The notes under the pieces were generated by a model. The model was given only the letters and a program-made list of their open reading frames with translations. It did no database searches and was not told the DNA's origin. 60,497 nucleotides of DNA from JADLDB01 sp040752975. Lineage in GTDB: Bacteria; Myxococcota; Myxococcia; Myxococcales; Myxococcaceae. Location of the stretch: the NCBI GenBank assembly GCA_040752975.1, contig JBFMHF010000025.1:1-60497 (forward strand), in the 5' to 3' direction. Shown one piece after another: positions 1 through 9,371 of the stretch. Made by a program: the position numbers and the translations under genes. The number at the start of each line of letters is the position of its first letter. Within the stretch, counting starts at the first letter, position 1.

Positions 1-187
1 CGGCGGCAGCACCGGCGGCGGGACAGGCGGAGGCGGATCGGTGGGCAACTGCACCCCTCTCAACTGCGGCGGCTGCTGCGACTCGCAGGGCGTCTGTCAG
101 GACGGCGATCAGCGCTCGGCGTGTGGCGCGCTCGGGTCGAGTTGCCAGAGCTGCACCATCGCCTGCCTCGCCGGCATCTGCATTTGA
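1..187 (+). CDS. C-terminal fragment of a Cys-rich secreted protein
   Basis: Partial at the window edge: the reading frame enters at base 2 and stops with TGA at 185-187. The visible 61 residues begin with a Gly/Ser/Thr-rich linker and end in a cysteine module with the spacing C-x4-C-x2-CC-x4-C, then ACG, then C-x2-C-x3-C-x4-C. The same type of module, including a GCCD core, is found in the lipoprotein at 7740-8519. The module probably forms a disulfide-bonded extracellular domain. The function and the N-terminus cannot be seen. Confidence 0.65.
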   Translation, partial: GGSTGGGTGGGGSVGNCTPLNCGGCCDSQGVCQDGDQRSACGALGSSCQSCTIACLAGICI

Positions 188-502
188 CCTTCTGATCCGC
201 GCTTTGCGGCACCCGGGGATCGCCTGGCCCCTCTCGGGTCAACGCTGCGCCCAGACGATCGTCGCCGCCAGCGAGGCGCTCACCTTCGGGCGCGTCCACT
301 CGCGCGGGACGCTCACGTCCGAAGCCCGGCTGTCCGCCATGAAGAAGTACGTGAAGTTCGTGCTGGCCATGGCGCGCATGGTGCCTGCACCGATCGATCG
401 CGCAACTTTCCGGATCGCCGTGATCCACCGCGATCAGCGCGCGTGAAAATCCCGATCGAATTCAGGCACTTTGCCGCGCGAGCCGCGTGCCGGCCGATCT
501 GG
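188..502. other. intergenic stretch without a supported gene
   Basis: This stretch lies between two converging genes. A 35-codon frame starting at ATG 339 has a lysine-rich, signal-like start but no ribosome binding site and no recognisable product. I see no clear hairpin terminator. Confidence 0.4.
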
Positions 503-1738
503 CTACAGCGCGCAGAGCAGGCCGACCTGCACCTTCTGATCGTCCGCGCGGCGGCGGCACTGGTTGCCGAAGCGCAGCTTCGCGGGCGCGCCGTCGACCC
601 CCTTCGTGTAGGAGACGATGCCCTGGTTGGCGATGGTGCACGGCTGGATCGTGCCGTCCTTGCGGGTGATGTTGAGCTGCAGCATCCGCTCGTCGGGCAC
701 GTTCTTCACCTCGAGGAACTGCGACACCGACGCGAGCTCGGCGATGGCGATGAGGGTCTCGCGGAACGACGACTTGCAGATCGAGTCGAGGTTGGCCAGC
801 GTCGGGTCGAACATCTGCGCCAGAGCCTTGATGCGCTCGCCGGCCTGGTTCGAGGTCGGGCAGTCGATGTTCTTCACCCGGCCGTTGTCGACGATCTCCT
901 GTACCGCCTTGGTGTCGATGCCCACGGGCGCGATGGCCGCGAAGATGCCTTCCTTCGACGAGCCGTCGGCGTTCTTCAGATCCTGCGTGAAGAAGCGGAA
1001 GTACTCGGAGACCGGCGTGAGGCTCATCGCCTGGCGGGTGCACTCATTCACACCCGGGTCATCGGACACCTTCACCACCGAGGGACGCGCGAGCTCGCTG
1101 CAGTCGTCCTCGTCGGTCAGCACGGTGACCAACAGCCGCGCCCCGTCACGCATGAAGCCCTCGTTGCCGCCGGCGTCGAGCGGCGTGGTGGCAAGCTGCG
1201 ACATGAGCGCCAGACGGATCGCCTCGAACGGCGTCTCCTGCCCGGAGCCGTAGGTGCCCTGCTGCACCAGCTTCGCGAACTTCTCCACCACCTGCGGATC
1301 GTCGCCCACCAGGATCCGCTCGTTGTCCGTGTCGTAGCGGACGCCGCCGTCCTCGAGAAAGTCCGGCACCGGGCGCAGCCGCCCTGCGTTCGGGTACGGC
1401 AGCCACCAGTCCAGCCCGTTCTGGTTGGAGTGCTGGTACACCGAGGTGGTGATCACCCCGATGTGGAAGTCCTGGCGCACCCCGCCGGCCTGCTTGATCT
1501 GATCGACGAAGGCCGTGAGCTCGCGGGCCACGGCCTCCTGCTCCTCTTTCATCGACCCCGAGTTGTCGATGACGAAGAGGATGTCGAGCTTCTGCGGCTC
1601 GATGAGGGGCTGTTCCTGCTCGCAGGACGTGGGGAGCGTCGAGTTGGGGTTGTCGACGGGCGTCTGGCAGCCGAAGCAGCCCTGACAGTTGGACACCACG
1701 GCCAGAGCGGCGAGGGCCACGAAGAGTCGGCGGGGCAT
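503..1738 (-). CDS. von Willebrand factor A domain protein, probable exported protein or lipoprotein
   Basis: 411 residues. I chose the ATG at 1738 rather than the upstream in-frame one because a GAGGA-type ribosome binding site lies just upstream and the protein then begins with a typical signal sequence (MPRRLFVALAALAVVSNC). Cys18 could be the lipidated residue, but the lipobox is poor. A VWA domain follows: the strand DILFVIDNSGSM holds the metal-site residues Asp58, Ser60 and Ser62. The rest contains scattered cysteines and an Asp-rich turn (TDEDDC). VWA domains bind ligands through a divalent metal, so a surface adhesion or scaffold role is plausible. It is divergent from lon, and the ligand is unknown. 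Confidence 0.8.
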   Translation of the reverse strand: MPRRLFVALAALAVVSNCQGCFGCQTPVDNPNSTLPTSCEQEQPLIEPQKLDILFVIDNSGSMKEEQEAVARELTAFVDQIKQAGGVRQDFHIGVITTSVYQHSNQNGLDWWLPYPNAGRLRPVPDFLEDGGVRYDTDNERILVGDDPQVVEKFAKLVQQGTYGSGQETPFEAIRLALMSQLATTPLDAGGNEGFMRDGARLLVTVLTDEDDCSELARPSVVKVSDDPGVNECTRQAMSLTPVSEYFRFFTQDLKNADGSSKEGIFAAIAPVGIDTKAVQEIVDNGRVKNIDCPTSNQAGERIKALAQMFDPTLANLDSICKSSFRETLIAIAELASVSQFLEVKNVPDERMLQLNITRKDGTIQPCTIANQGIVSYTKGVDGAPAKLRFGNQCRRRADDQKVQVGLLCAL

Positions 1739-1832
1739 GGGAGGTCGTTCCTCGAGAGTCGTGCGGCCTGAGGAGGCATCATGCACCGGATGAACGGCGG
1801 GTGGAAAATCGCGTCATCCCCTCCCTTGCCGG

Positions 1833-1860
1833 TTGCCGATGCGTTTCTGGCTGCTACCCT
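1833..1860 (+). promoter_or_regulatory. candidate sigma-70-type promoter of lon
   Basis: A TTGCCG box at 1833-1838 and a TACCCT box at 1855-1860 are separated by 16 bases, upstream of the lon start at 1924. This was identified by eye. No heat-shock-type element is obvious. Confidence 0.35.
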
Positions 1861-1923
1861 GTGACCTGTAGCACCCGCGGGAGGGCGACCCCTCCCAACC
1901 CCCTGAAAGGACGTTTCAACCAC

Positions 1924-4371
1924 ATGTCCGACGACAAGAAGAAGGCCGCTGGCGCCCAGGCCCTGCCTGCGACGATGACGCCGCCCGGCGCGATCAACAA
2001 GGACGACATTCCGCAGGTCCTCCCCATCCTGCCGCTGCGCAACTCGGTCTTCTTCCCCGGTGGCGTGCTGCCCCTGGCGGTCGGCCGCCAGAAGACGATC
2101 GCGTTGATCAAGGACGCGGTGCGCGACGATCAGGTGATCGGCGTCGTCACCCAGCGCAAGGCCGAGGAAGAGGATCCCGGCGCCTCGGATCTCTACGGCA
2201 TGGGCACCGTGGCCCGCATCGTCAAGCTGCTCAAGATGGGCGAGGACAACTACTCGCTCGTGGTGCAGGGCCTCGCGCGCTTCCGCGTGCTCGAGCTGGT
2301 GCAGGAATCACCCTACCTCAAGGCCCGCATCGAGCCGGTCGACGACAAGACGCCGGCAGATCACGTCGAGGTGGAGGCGCTCACCATCAACCTGAAGAAG
2401 CTGGCGCGCGAGGTCATCGAGATGATGCCCGAGCTGCCGGCCGCGGCCACCGAGCTGGTCGAGTCCATCACCCACCCGGGCCACCTCGCGGATCTGATCG
2501 CCGCCAACGTGGACGTGCCCATCGAGGAGAAGCAGGCCGTCCTCGAGACGGTGGACCTGAAGGCCCGGATGAAGCTGGTGCTCGAGCTGCTCAACCGCAA
2601 GCGCGAGATCCTGAAGCTGTCGAACAAGATCGACTCCGCCGTGAAGGGCGAGATGTCGAAGACCCAGCGTGAGTACTACCTGCGCCAGCAGCTCAAGGCG
2701 ATCAAGGAAGAGCTGGGCGAGATGGGCGAGGACGAGGAGGAGCTCGACGATCTCCAGGAGCGGCTCAAGAAGGCGCAGCTGCCGCCCGACGTGGAGAAGG
2801 TCGCCAACAAGGAGCTCAACCGCCTCAAGACGATCCCCGCGGCGTCCAGCGAGTACACGGTCGCGCGCACCTACCTCGACTGGCTGGCCGATCTCCCGTG
2901 GGCCAAGCTGTCCGAGGACAACCTCGACATCGAGAACGCGCGGCGGCAGCTCGACAGCGACCACCACGGCATCCAGAAGGTGAAGAAGCGCATCCTCGAG
3001 TACCTGGCGGTGCGCAAGCTGAAGAACGACATGAAGGGCCCCATCCTCTGCCTGGTCGGACCTCCGGGCGTCGGCAAGACGTCGCTGGGCCAGTCGGTCG
3101 CCAAGGCGGTGGGCCGCAAGTTCGTGCGCCTGGCGCTCGGCGGCGTCCGCGACGAGGCGGAGATCCGCGGGCACCGTCGGACCTACGTGGGCGCCCTGCC
3201 CGGCCGCTTCATCCAGCAGATGAAGAAGGCGGGCACGCGGAACCCCGTCATGCTGCTCGACGAAATCGACAAGCTGGGCGCGGACTTCCGCGGCGATCCG
3301 TCGGCGGCGCTGCTCGAGGTGCTGGATCCCGAGCAGAACCACACCTTCAGCGATCACTACCTCGACGTGCCCTTCGACCTGTCGAAGGTGATGTTCATCG
3401 CCACGGCGAACCAGCTGGACCCGGTGCCCGGGCCGCTGCGGGACCGCATGGAGATCATCGAGCTGTCCGGCTACACGCTCGACGAGAAGACGGCGATCGC
3501 CAAGACGCACCTGATCCCCAAGCAGATCAAGGAGCACGGGATCAGCACCGAGCAGGTCGAGATCCTCGAGGACACGCTGACCGAGATCATCACCGCCTAC
3601 ACCCGGGAAGCCGGCGTGCGAAACCTCGAGCGGCGGATCGCCGACGTGTGCCGCTCGGTGGCCGTGCAGGTGGCGTCCGGCAAGACGGAGAAGCAGACGA
3701 TCACGAAGGAGAAGCTGCACGATCTGCTCGGGCCCCAGCGCGTCGAGTCCGAGATGGCGGAGCGCACCGCGCAGACGGGCGTGGCGGCGGGCCTGGCCTG
3801 GACGCCGTACGGCGGCGATCTGCTCTTCATCGAGTGCACCAAGATGGTCGGCAAGGGCGGCATGACGCTCACCGGCAAGCTGGGTGACGTGATGAAGGAG
3901 TCGGCGCACGCGGCGATGAGCTACCTGCGCTCCAACGCCGATCGGCTGGGCGTGCAGCCCAACTTCCTGGACAAGACGGACATCCACATTCACGTGCCGG
4001 ACGGGGCCATGCCCAAGGACGGCCCGTCGGCCGGCGTGACGATGCTGACAGCGCTCACCAGCCTGATGACCGGCATCCGCGTGCGCAACGACACGGCGAT
4101 GACCGGCGAGGCCACGCTGCGCGGCCTGGTGCTTCCCGTGGGCGGGATCAAGGAGAAGGTGCTGGCCGCTCACCGCGCGGGCATCAAGCGGATCATCATG
4201 CCGGAGAAGAACAAGAAGGACATGGTGGACGTGCCCGAGCAGGTGAAGAAGGAGGTCGAGTTCTTCTTCGCCACCCGGATGGACGAGGTGCTGAACCTGG
4301 CGCTCGAGAAGTCCCCCTTCGTCGCCGCGCCGCCGCCGGGTGATGCGCCGGCCGCTGAAGTCCGGGCGTAG
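1924..4371 (+). CDS. lon: ATP-dependent protease Lon
   Basis: 815 residues, the normal size for LonA. It degrades misfolded and regulatory proteins in the cytoplasm. The domains are a LonN substrate-binding domain (about residues 30-230), a helical region, an AAA+ module with Walker A GPPGVGKT near residue 379 and Walker B MLLDEIDK, and a C-terminal serine protease domain. The catalytic dyad is Ser702 in DGPSAG and, by its 43-residue spacing, Lys745 in GGIKEK. The start at ATG 1924 follows an AAAGGA site and excludes an unsupported N-terminal extension. It is monocistronic, with a strong terminator just downstream. Myxobacteria usually have two Lon paralogues (LonV and LonD), and I cannot tell which this is. 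Confidence 0.97.
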   Translation: MSDDKKKAAGAQALPATMTPPGAINKDDIPQVLPILPLRNSVFFPGGVLPLAVGRQKTIALIKDAVRDDQVIGVVTQRKAEEEDPGASDLYGMGTVARIVKLLKMGEDNYSLVVQGLARFRVLELVQESPYLKARIEPVDDKTPADHVEVEALTINLKKLAREVIEMMPELPAAATELVESITHPGHLADLIAANVDVPIEEKQAVLETVDLKARMKLVLELLNRKREILKLSNKIDSAVKGEMSKTQREYYLRQQLKAIKEELGEMGEDEEELDDLQERLKKAQLPPDVEKVANKELNRLKTIPAASSEYTVARTYLDWLADLPWAKLSEDNLDIENARRQLDSDHHGIQKVKKRILEYLAVRKLKNDMKGPILCLVGPPGVGKTSLGQSVAKAVGRKFVRLALGGVRDEAEIRGHRRTYVGALPGRFIQQMKKAGTRNPVMLLDEIDKLGADFRGDPSAALLEVLDPEQNHTFSDHYLDVPFDLSKVMFIATANQLDPVPGPLRDRMEIIELSGYTLDEKTAIAKTHLIPKQIKEHGISTEQVEILEDTLTEIITAYTREAGVRNLERRIADVCRSVAVQVASGKTEKQTITKEKLHDLLGPQRVESEMAERTAQTGVAAGLAWTPYGGDLLFIECTKMVGKGGMTLTGKLGDVMKESAHAAMSYLRSNADRLGVQPNFLDKTDIHIHVPDGAMPKDGPSAGVTMLTALTSLMTGIRVRNDTAMTGEATLRGLVLPVGGIKEKVLAAHRAGIKRIIMPEKNKKDMVDVPEQVKKEVEFFFATRMDEVLNLALEKSPFVAAPPPGDAPAAEVRA

Positions 4372-4390
4372 CCCGCGAAGCAAGGCCTTT

Positions 4391-4438
4391 CACCCGGGCC
4401 CGGTGCTCCCTGAGCGAGCGCCGGGCCCGTGGTGTTTT
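4391..4438 (+). terminator. rho-independent terminator of lon
   Basis: A GC-rich hairpin of about 16 base pairs starts at CACCCGGGCCCGG and ends with CCGGGCCCGTGGTG, closed by a short loop and followed by TTTT at 4435-4438. It begins 20 bases after the lon stop codon. Confidence 0.75.
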
Positions 4439-4560
4439 CCGTGCGGAACTCCCGCGGGATCGCCAACGCCCTCGCGCGGAGGACGTTCGCGGCCCGACCG
4501 CGACCTGGCCGGTCCGCCGAATTCCTCGCACGCGCAACCCGGACAGCAAGGCGCCAACCC

Positions 4561-5070
4561 TCAGGCGAGCGACGCGAAGACGGCGAGCGACACGGCCGCG
4601 CCCACCAGCATCGCCGCGTTCTCGGCGAAGGTGCCGCGGCGGTTGGGCCGCCCTCCGAGGGGCCAGAGGATCTTCGACAGCAGGAGCAGCCCCAGGAAGC
4701 CGAACACCACCAGGCCAGGCACCGCCTGCCACACCAGCTTCACCACCCAGACGCACGCCCACCATGCCGGCACGGCAAGCAGCCCGCCGACGAAGTGGAG
4801 CGCGATCCGCTTCGTGCCTTCATCGAGCGCGACGCCGTCGGACGCGGCAGCCTCGGCCACCGGAGACACGACGGCACGGCACGCCTCGCAGCGACGCTCC
4901 TCGGAGCGCTTGTCCCCCGGGAAGGGCTTGCCGCAGGTGTAACACTTGCGCTCGAGCGGCTCGGGAGGAGCCTGGACCTCCTGCAACGGCGCGCCGCAGA
5001 ACTCGCAGTGCGTCGCGTTCTGGACCAGGCCCGAAGGCCGCCGCCCGCACTGGCCGCAGACGCGATCCAT
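4561..5070 (-). CDS. zinc-ribbon membrane protein
   Basis: 169 residues. The N-terminal half has three CxxC-type knuckles (CGQC, CEFC, CYTC) followed by CEAC, which suggests one or two zinc ribbons in the cytoplasm. The C-terminal half has about three hydrophobic helices, beginning near WWACVWVVKLVW. It starts 5 bases after the stop of the sugar decarboxylase gene, so the two are probably co-transcribed. I do not recognise a specific family. Confidence 0.7.
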   Translation of the reverse strand: MDRVCGQCGRRPSGLVQNATHCEFCGAPLQEVQAPPEPLERKCYTCGKPFPGDKRSEERRCEACRAVVSPVAEAAASDGVALDEGTKRIALHFVGGLLAVPAWWACVWVVKLVWQAVPGLVVFGFLGLLLLSKILWPLGGRPNRRGTFAENAAMLVGAAVSLAVFASLA

Positions 5071-5075
5071 CGACC

Positions 5076-6026
<951 letters not shown>

Positions 6027-6053
6027 GCCGCCGGTTTAGCGTAAAAAGACGCG

Positions 6054-6233
6054 CTAGATTCCCTCGAAGGTCTGCTGCCCCGGGAGCTCGTCCTTGTACT
6101 TCTCCAGCACGAGATCGATCCCCTGCCGGATGTACTCGGCCACGGGCACCTTCGTCTTCGCGTTCAGCAGCTTGAGCAGTTCGTTCTGCTCCGGCGTGAT
6201 GTAGATCGTTGTGCTGATCTTCTTGCGCGCCAT
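6054..6233 (-). CDS. ribbon-helix-helix DNA-binding protein
   Basis: 59 residues. The start at ATG 6233 (MARKKIST) drops a 19-residue unsupported extension. The strand KISTTIYITPEQ followed by two helices (NELLKLLNAKT, then VAEYIRQGIDLVLEKY) fits the CopG/Arc-type ribbon-helix-helix fold, which binds DNA as a dimer. No toxin gene is adjacent. It heads the operon with the UXS-type enzyme and is divergent from the lipoprotein at 6278, so it may regulate either or both. Confidence 0.75.
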   Translation of the reverse strand: MARKKISTTIYITPEQNELLKLLNAKTKVPVAEYIRQGIDLVLEKYKDELPGQQTFEGI

Positions 6234-6277
6234 TGACGTATGTGACGCTATGTCGACCAGGTTGGAGGTCCAAAATA

Positions 6278-6886
6278 ATGACCAGGACACAGTGGCAGGT
6301 GGCGGCGCTGGCGCTGGCTGTAGCGGGCTGTTCCACCTCGAAGTCCTCCGAGAAGGGCGAGACGGGTGAGAACGGCGAGGTGCTGGCTGAAGGCATCCGC
6401 CAGAAGCAGGCCGGCAACGAGACCGTCACCGAGTTCGACCTGAACGGCGACAAGAAACCCGACGTGTGGACCTACTCCATCATCGCCAAAGGCGAGGACG
6501 GCAAGGACGTCGAGCGCGTGTCCCGCAAGGAGCTGGACATCAACTGGGACGGCAAGGTGGACATCAGCCGCAACTACGACGAGCGCGAGCAGGTGGCGCG
6601 CGAGGCGCTCGATCTCGACTTCGACGGCAAGGTGGATCAGGTCAACTACTTCGAGAAGGGCGTGATCGTCCGCAAGGAGCTCGACCTGTCGGCCGCCGGC
6701 CGCCCGTCGGAGTTCAAGTACTACGAGAAGGGCAAGCTGGTGCGCAAAGAGCGCGACACCAACGGCGACGGCAAGGTGGACTACTGGGAGTACTGGGAAG
6801 GCGACCAGGTCGATCGCATCGGCGAGGATCTCGACGGCGACGGCAACGTCGACAAGTGGACGAAGAACCCCAACTCGGAGACGTGA
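6278..6886 (+). CDS. lipoprotein with EF-hand-like Asp repeats
   Basis: 202 residues with a strong ribosome binding site (GGAGG, 8 bases before ATG 6278). The signal peptide ends in the lipobox AVAGC, with Cys18 as the lipidation site. The mature part carries about six copies of an Asp-rich loop, such as LDINWDGKVD, LDLDFDGKVD, RDTNGDGKVD and DLDGDGNVD. Each is followed by an aromatic strand and often by a charged VRKE linker. The DxDxDG spacing resembles calcium-binding loops of dockerin/EF-hand type, so calcium binding at the outer membrane is likely. One repeat (LDLSAAGRPSE) has lost its acidic residues. It converges on the SPOR gene with one base between the stops. Confidence 0.75.
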   Translation: MTRTQWQVAALALAVAGCSTSKSSEKGETGENGEVLAEGIRQKQAGNETVTEFDLNGDKKPDVWTYSIIAKGEDGKDVERVSRKELDINWDGKVDISRNYDEREQVAREALDLDFDGKVDQVNYFEKGVIVRKELDLSAAGRPSEFKYYEKGKLVRKERDTNGDGKVDYWEYWEGDQVDRIGEDLDGDGNVDKWTKNPNSET

Positions 6887-6887
6887 T

Positions 6888-7649
6888 TCAGTTCGCCAGC
6901 GTGACGATGGCGCTCATCTGCGTCTCGCGCCTGAAGTCCTCGAGGTAGCGCCCGGCCGCGTCCTTGGTGCCGAAGCGCCCCATGCGTACGCGGAACCACG
7001 TCCCCTTTCCGGGAATGGCCGCCTCCACGATGTACGGGGCGTAGCCCTTGTCCCGCAGGCCCGCGGCGAAGCGATCGGCCTCCGCGCGATCCTGGTACGC
7101 GGCCAGCTGAATCGACCAGGCGCCGTCAGCGGCCGTCTCCGGGGCCTTCTGCGCCTTGCCGAAGGCCTCCTTCAGCGCGCCGGCGTCGTGGGTGCGAGTG
7201 GGCACGGCTTCGGGCTTCGGCGTTTGAGGCAACTCGACGGCGGGGGCGGGATCGCCCGCGGCGACGACGGGATCGGCCATTGCCTCTTCAGGGGTCCTGG
7301 CCTCTTCGGGGGCCTTCGGTGGCTCGGCCGGCTTCGGCTCGGCTGGCATCGGCTTCACCACCGGCGCGCCAGCCACCAGCGTGGGCGACTTCTTCGTCAG
7401 CTCGTCCTGGAAGGTGAGCGACGCGTCCTGCTGCACGTCCTCCAGCGCCTTCGACTTCTCGTCCAGCTGCGTCAGGAGATCCGCGGCGGGCTTCTCTTCC
7501 ACCGTCTGCACCGCCAGCTTCTTGCCCACCACCACGCCCAACAGGAAGACGCCGCCCAGGACGATCAACGACGCGACCGTGAGGCTGACGATCTGCCGGT
7601 TGTCCAGCGACAGCTCGACCTTCTCTTTCAACTTGTGGGTGTCTCGCAT
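6888..7649 (-). CDS. SPOR domain membrane protein
   Basis: 253 residues. A short cytoplasmic N-terminus is followed by one transmembrane helix (SLTVASLIVLGGVFLLGVVV), a Pro/Ala/Glu-rich periplasmic linker, and a C-terminal SPOR domain beginning near WSIQLAAYQDRAEAD and continuing through WFRVRMGRF. SPOR domains bind septal glycan strands stripped of stem peptides, so a cell division or envelope role is likely. The start at ATG 7649 follows an AAGGGA site, and a good promoter lies upstream. Confidence 0.85.
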   Translation of the reverse strand: MRDTHKLKEKVELSLDNRQIVSLTVASLIVLGGVFLLGVVVGKKLAVQTVEEKPAADLLTQLDEKSKALEDVQQDASLTFQDELTKKSPTLVAGAPVVKPMPAEPKPAEPPKAPEEARTPEEAMADPVVAAGDPAPAVELPQTPKPEAVPTRTHDAGALKEAFGKAQKAPETAADGAWSIQLAAYQDRAEADRFAAGLRDKGYAPYIVEAAIPGKGTWFRVRMGRFGTKDAAGRYLEDFRRETQMSAIVTLAN

Positions 7650-7693
7650 GTGTCCCTTGCGCCCACGTACACCGCTGTGGCGCTCGAGGCATG

Positions 7694-7721
7694 ACGGTAG
7701 CGCGACGCGCCCGTCCGTCAA
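7694..7721 (-). promoter_or_regulatory. candidate promoter of the SPOR gene
   Basis: On the minus strand, TTGACG (7721-7716) and TACCGT (7699-7694) are separated by 16 bases. They lie about 45 bases upstream of the SPOR start codon, in the short gap after the neighbouring lipoprotein gene. Confidence 0.45.
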
Positions 7722-7739
7722 TTTTGAGGGGCTACCCGA

Positions 7740-8519
7740 TCAGTTGTTCGGCGCGCCCTGGAGGATCCAGGCGCGGAGGAGATCGATCTCGGCCTGGGGC
7801 AGCGGGGGCTGCATGAACGGCATGGGAGAGCCGCAAGCGGGCGCGCCGGCGACCTTCCCGTAGAGGCGGCTGTTGTCGAGGCTGTTGGGCGAGATGTACA
7901 CGCTGCCCATGCCCCCGCAGGTGGTCGCCGCGTTGACGGTGGTCGCGTGGGTCCAGTTGTGACAGCCGTTGCAGCGGGCGTCGAAGATGGGCTGGATGTC
8001 GTTCATGAAGCTGACGGGCGTGCCCGCATCCATTCCGGCGTCCATTCCCGCATCCATGCCGCCAGCGTCGGGCATCCCCGCGTCGACTCCACCGCCATCG
8101 GTTCCGCCGTCGCGTCCGGCGTCCATGCCCCCCGCGTCCGGCTGTCCCGCGTCGGGGGTCCCGCCGTCCGGCCGCCCCGCGTCCATTCCCGCGTCGAACT
8201 GGCCGCTCGCGTCGTAGACGCCGGCGTCGTAGTTGATCGACGAGTCGGGGCGATCGGGGAAGTTGCCGTCGTAGTCGCCTCCGTCGATGAGGCCGCAGGC
8301 CCCGGAGAGGCACGCCTGGTTCGCCGCGCAGGCCACGCACTCGCCACCGCCGAGGCCGCAGGCCAGCAGACTCGAGCCCGCCAGGCACTCGCCGTTCTCG
8401 TCGCAGCACCCCATGCAGGTCGACGGGCCGCACGCTTTGGGCTCTGGACCACAGGAGGAGATCAACGACGCACCAACACCGAGGGTGAAGCCGAGGACGA
8501 GCGCGCGAGGGGCCTTCAT
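7740..8519 (-). CDS. lipoprotein with Cys module, Asp-Ala-Gly repeats and one CxxCH site
   Basis: 259 residues, starting at ATG 8519 with signal peptide and lipobox ISSC. The N-terminus has a cysteine module (CGPSTCMGCCDENGEC, then ACG, then CVAC and CLSGAC). A long low-complexity DAG/PDAGG linker follows. The C-terminal domain contains CNGCH, a single c-type haem attachment motif, in the context IQPIFDARCNGCHNW, which resembles cytochrome-c-like domains of large exported proteins. It is probably an outer-membrane-anchored electron carrier or a degenerate relative. A downstream Met (PMPFM) could be the axial ligand. Confidence 0.7.
   Translation of the reverse strand: MKAPRALVLGFTLGVGASLISSCGPEPKACGPSTCMGCCDENGECLAGSSLLACGLGGGECVACAANQACLSGACGLIDGGDYDGNFPDRPDSSINYDAGVYDASGQFDAGMDAGRPDGGTPDAGQPDAGGMDAGRDGGTDGGGVDAGMPDAGGMDAGMDAGMDAGTPVSFMNDIQPIFDARCNGCHNWTHATTVNAATTCGGMGSVYISPNSLDNSRLYGKVAGAPACGSPMPFMQPPLPQAEIDLLRAWILQGAPNN
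8023..8198 (-). repeat. low-complexity DNA coding for DAG repeats
   Basis: A run of degenerate units coding for MDAG, PDAGG and DGG fills the linker of the lipoprotein. Near-identical copies such as three consecutive MDAG units suggest slippage-prone DNA whose length could vary between strains. Confidence 0.7.
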
Positions 8520-8612
8520 GCGGGGGACGCGAGCATACCCGCAACGGGGCGCGGATCGTCGACCTTCCCGGGGCCCGGTTTCGTCAGGCTGGGCCAAGGC
8601 CGGCCGCAGCGA

Positions 8613-9371
8613 TCAGCGCAGCCGGAGATCCATCGGCCCCTCCAGCTCGATCGTCTGGCCGTCGATGATCAACGCCGCCTCCGCGCCCTCGGGCAGCACC
8701 AGCCGCGCGGTGCGGCCCAGCTCGTAGCGCCTGCCTTCCAGCAGCGCCGCGGTGGCGAGATCGTCCGTCTCGGCGAAGACGACCTCGTCTTCCACTTCAA
8801 GCACCGCCCCACCCTGCCCCAGCTCACCGGCGTGAATGCGTGACACCTTCGGCCGCGCCGAGGGAGGCGCCAGCTTCGTCGGCCCGTCGGGGCGCGGTCC
8901 GGCCTGCATGTTCTCGATGCCATTGGGAGTGAAGAAGGCCCTGAAGTAGTCCGCCGAGGTCGGCTCATTCGAGGTGAGCGCGCTCTTCGGGGTGAAGCGG
9001 TTGTCGCTGTAGCGCGCCACCACCGCTGGAGCGGCGCCGCTCACCTCCACGGGCGCGCCCGCCTTCAGGACGAAGCGCGGAATGGTGGTGGCCTCCACCT
9101 TCGCCTCCATCAGCTCACCCACCACCACCGTCTCGTCGTCGAGCCGCTTGAGGGCGCCCTTGAAGCACTCCAGCAGCGCGACGCCCTCGGCGGTGATGCG
9201 ATCGCCCGGCTTGAGGCGCGCGCCGACGGAGAGGGCCTGGTCCTTCGTGCCCTCCAGCACCACCGGCGCCGACGCCGAGTGCAACCCGCAGACGGGCTCG
9301 ACCGGCGCCGGATCCCTGCAGCTCGAGAAGACGAGGACGCCCAGCAGCGCGAGGCGCCTCACGCGATCCAT
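8613..9371 (-). CDS. lipoprotein with FecR-like domain
   Basis: 252 residues. The signal peptide ends in VFSSC (lipidation at about residue 18). The stretch from VGARLKPGDRITAEGVALLE onward resembles FecR-type beta-rich modules in which a ligand-exposed value is held in the periplasm. The C-terminus (residues about 185-252) repeats the theme with ELGRTARLVLPEGAEAAL. Its ATG lies 13 bases inside the end of mnmA, so it is translated downstream of mnmA. The function is unknown. Confidence 0.65.
   Translation of the reverse strand: MDRVRRLALLGVLVFSSCRDPAPVEPVCGLHSASAPVVLEGTKDQALSVGARLKPGDRITAEGVALLECFKGALKRLDDETVVVGELMEAKVEATTIPRFVLKAGAPVEVSGAAPAVVARYSDNRFTPKSALTSNEPTSADYFRAFFTPNGIENMQAGPRPDGPTKLAPPSARPKVSRIHAGELGQGGAVLEVEDEVVFAETDDLATAALLEGRRYELGRTARLVLPEGAEAALIIDGQTIELEGPMDLRLR

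Noticed and set aside
339..446. 35-codon ORF with a lysine-rich start (MKKYVKFVLA)
   Set aside because: No ribosome binding site, no homology I can name, and the rest does not look like a protein.
443..1771. Long plus-strand ORF opposite the VWA gene
   Set aside because: It is the antisense shadow of the VWA lipoprotein; the composition and start context are those of a shadow.
2308..4383. Long minus-strand ORF opposite lon
   Set aside because: It is a GC-rich antisense shadow of lon; no domain is seen.
6054..6233. Ribbon-helix-helix gene as an antitoxin
   Set aside because: There is no adjacent small toxin-like gene; the neighbours are a sugar decarboxylase and a lipoprotein.
8023..8198. 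Possible CRISPR array in the repeated DNA at the lipoprotein gene
   Set aside because: The units are short and code for DAG repeats in frame; there are no spacers or fixed repeat length.
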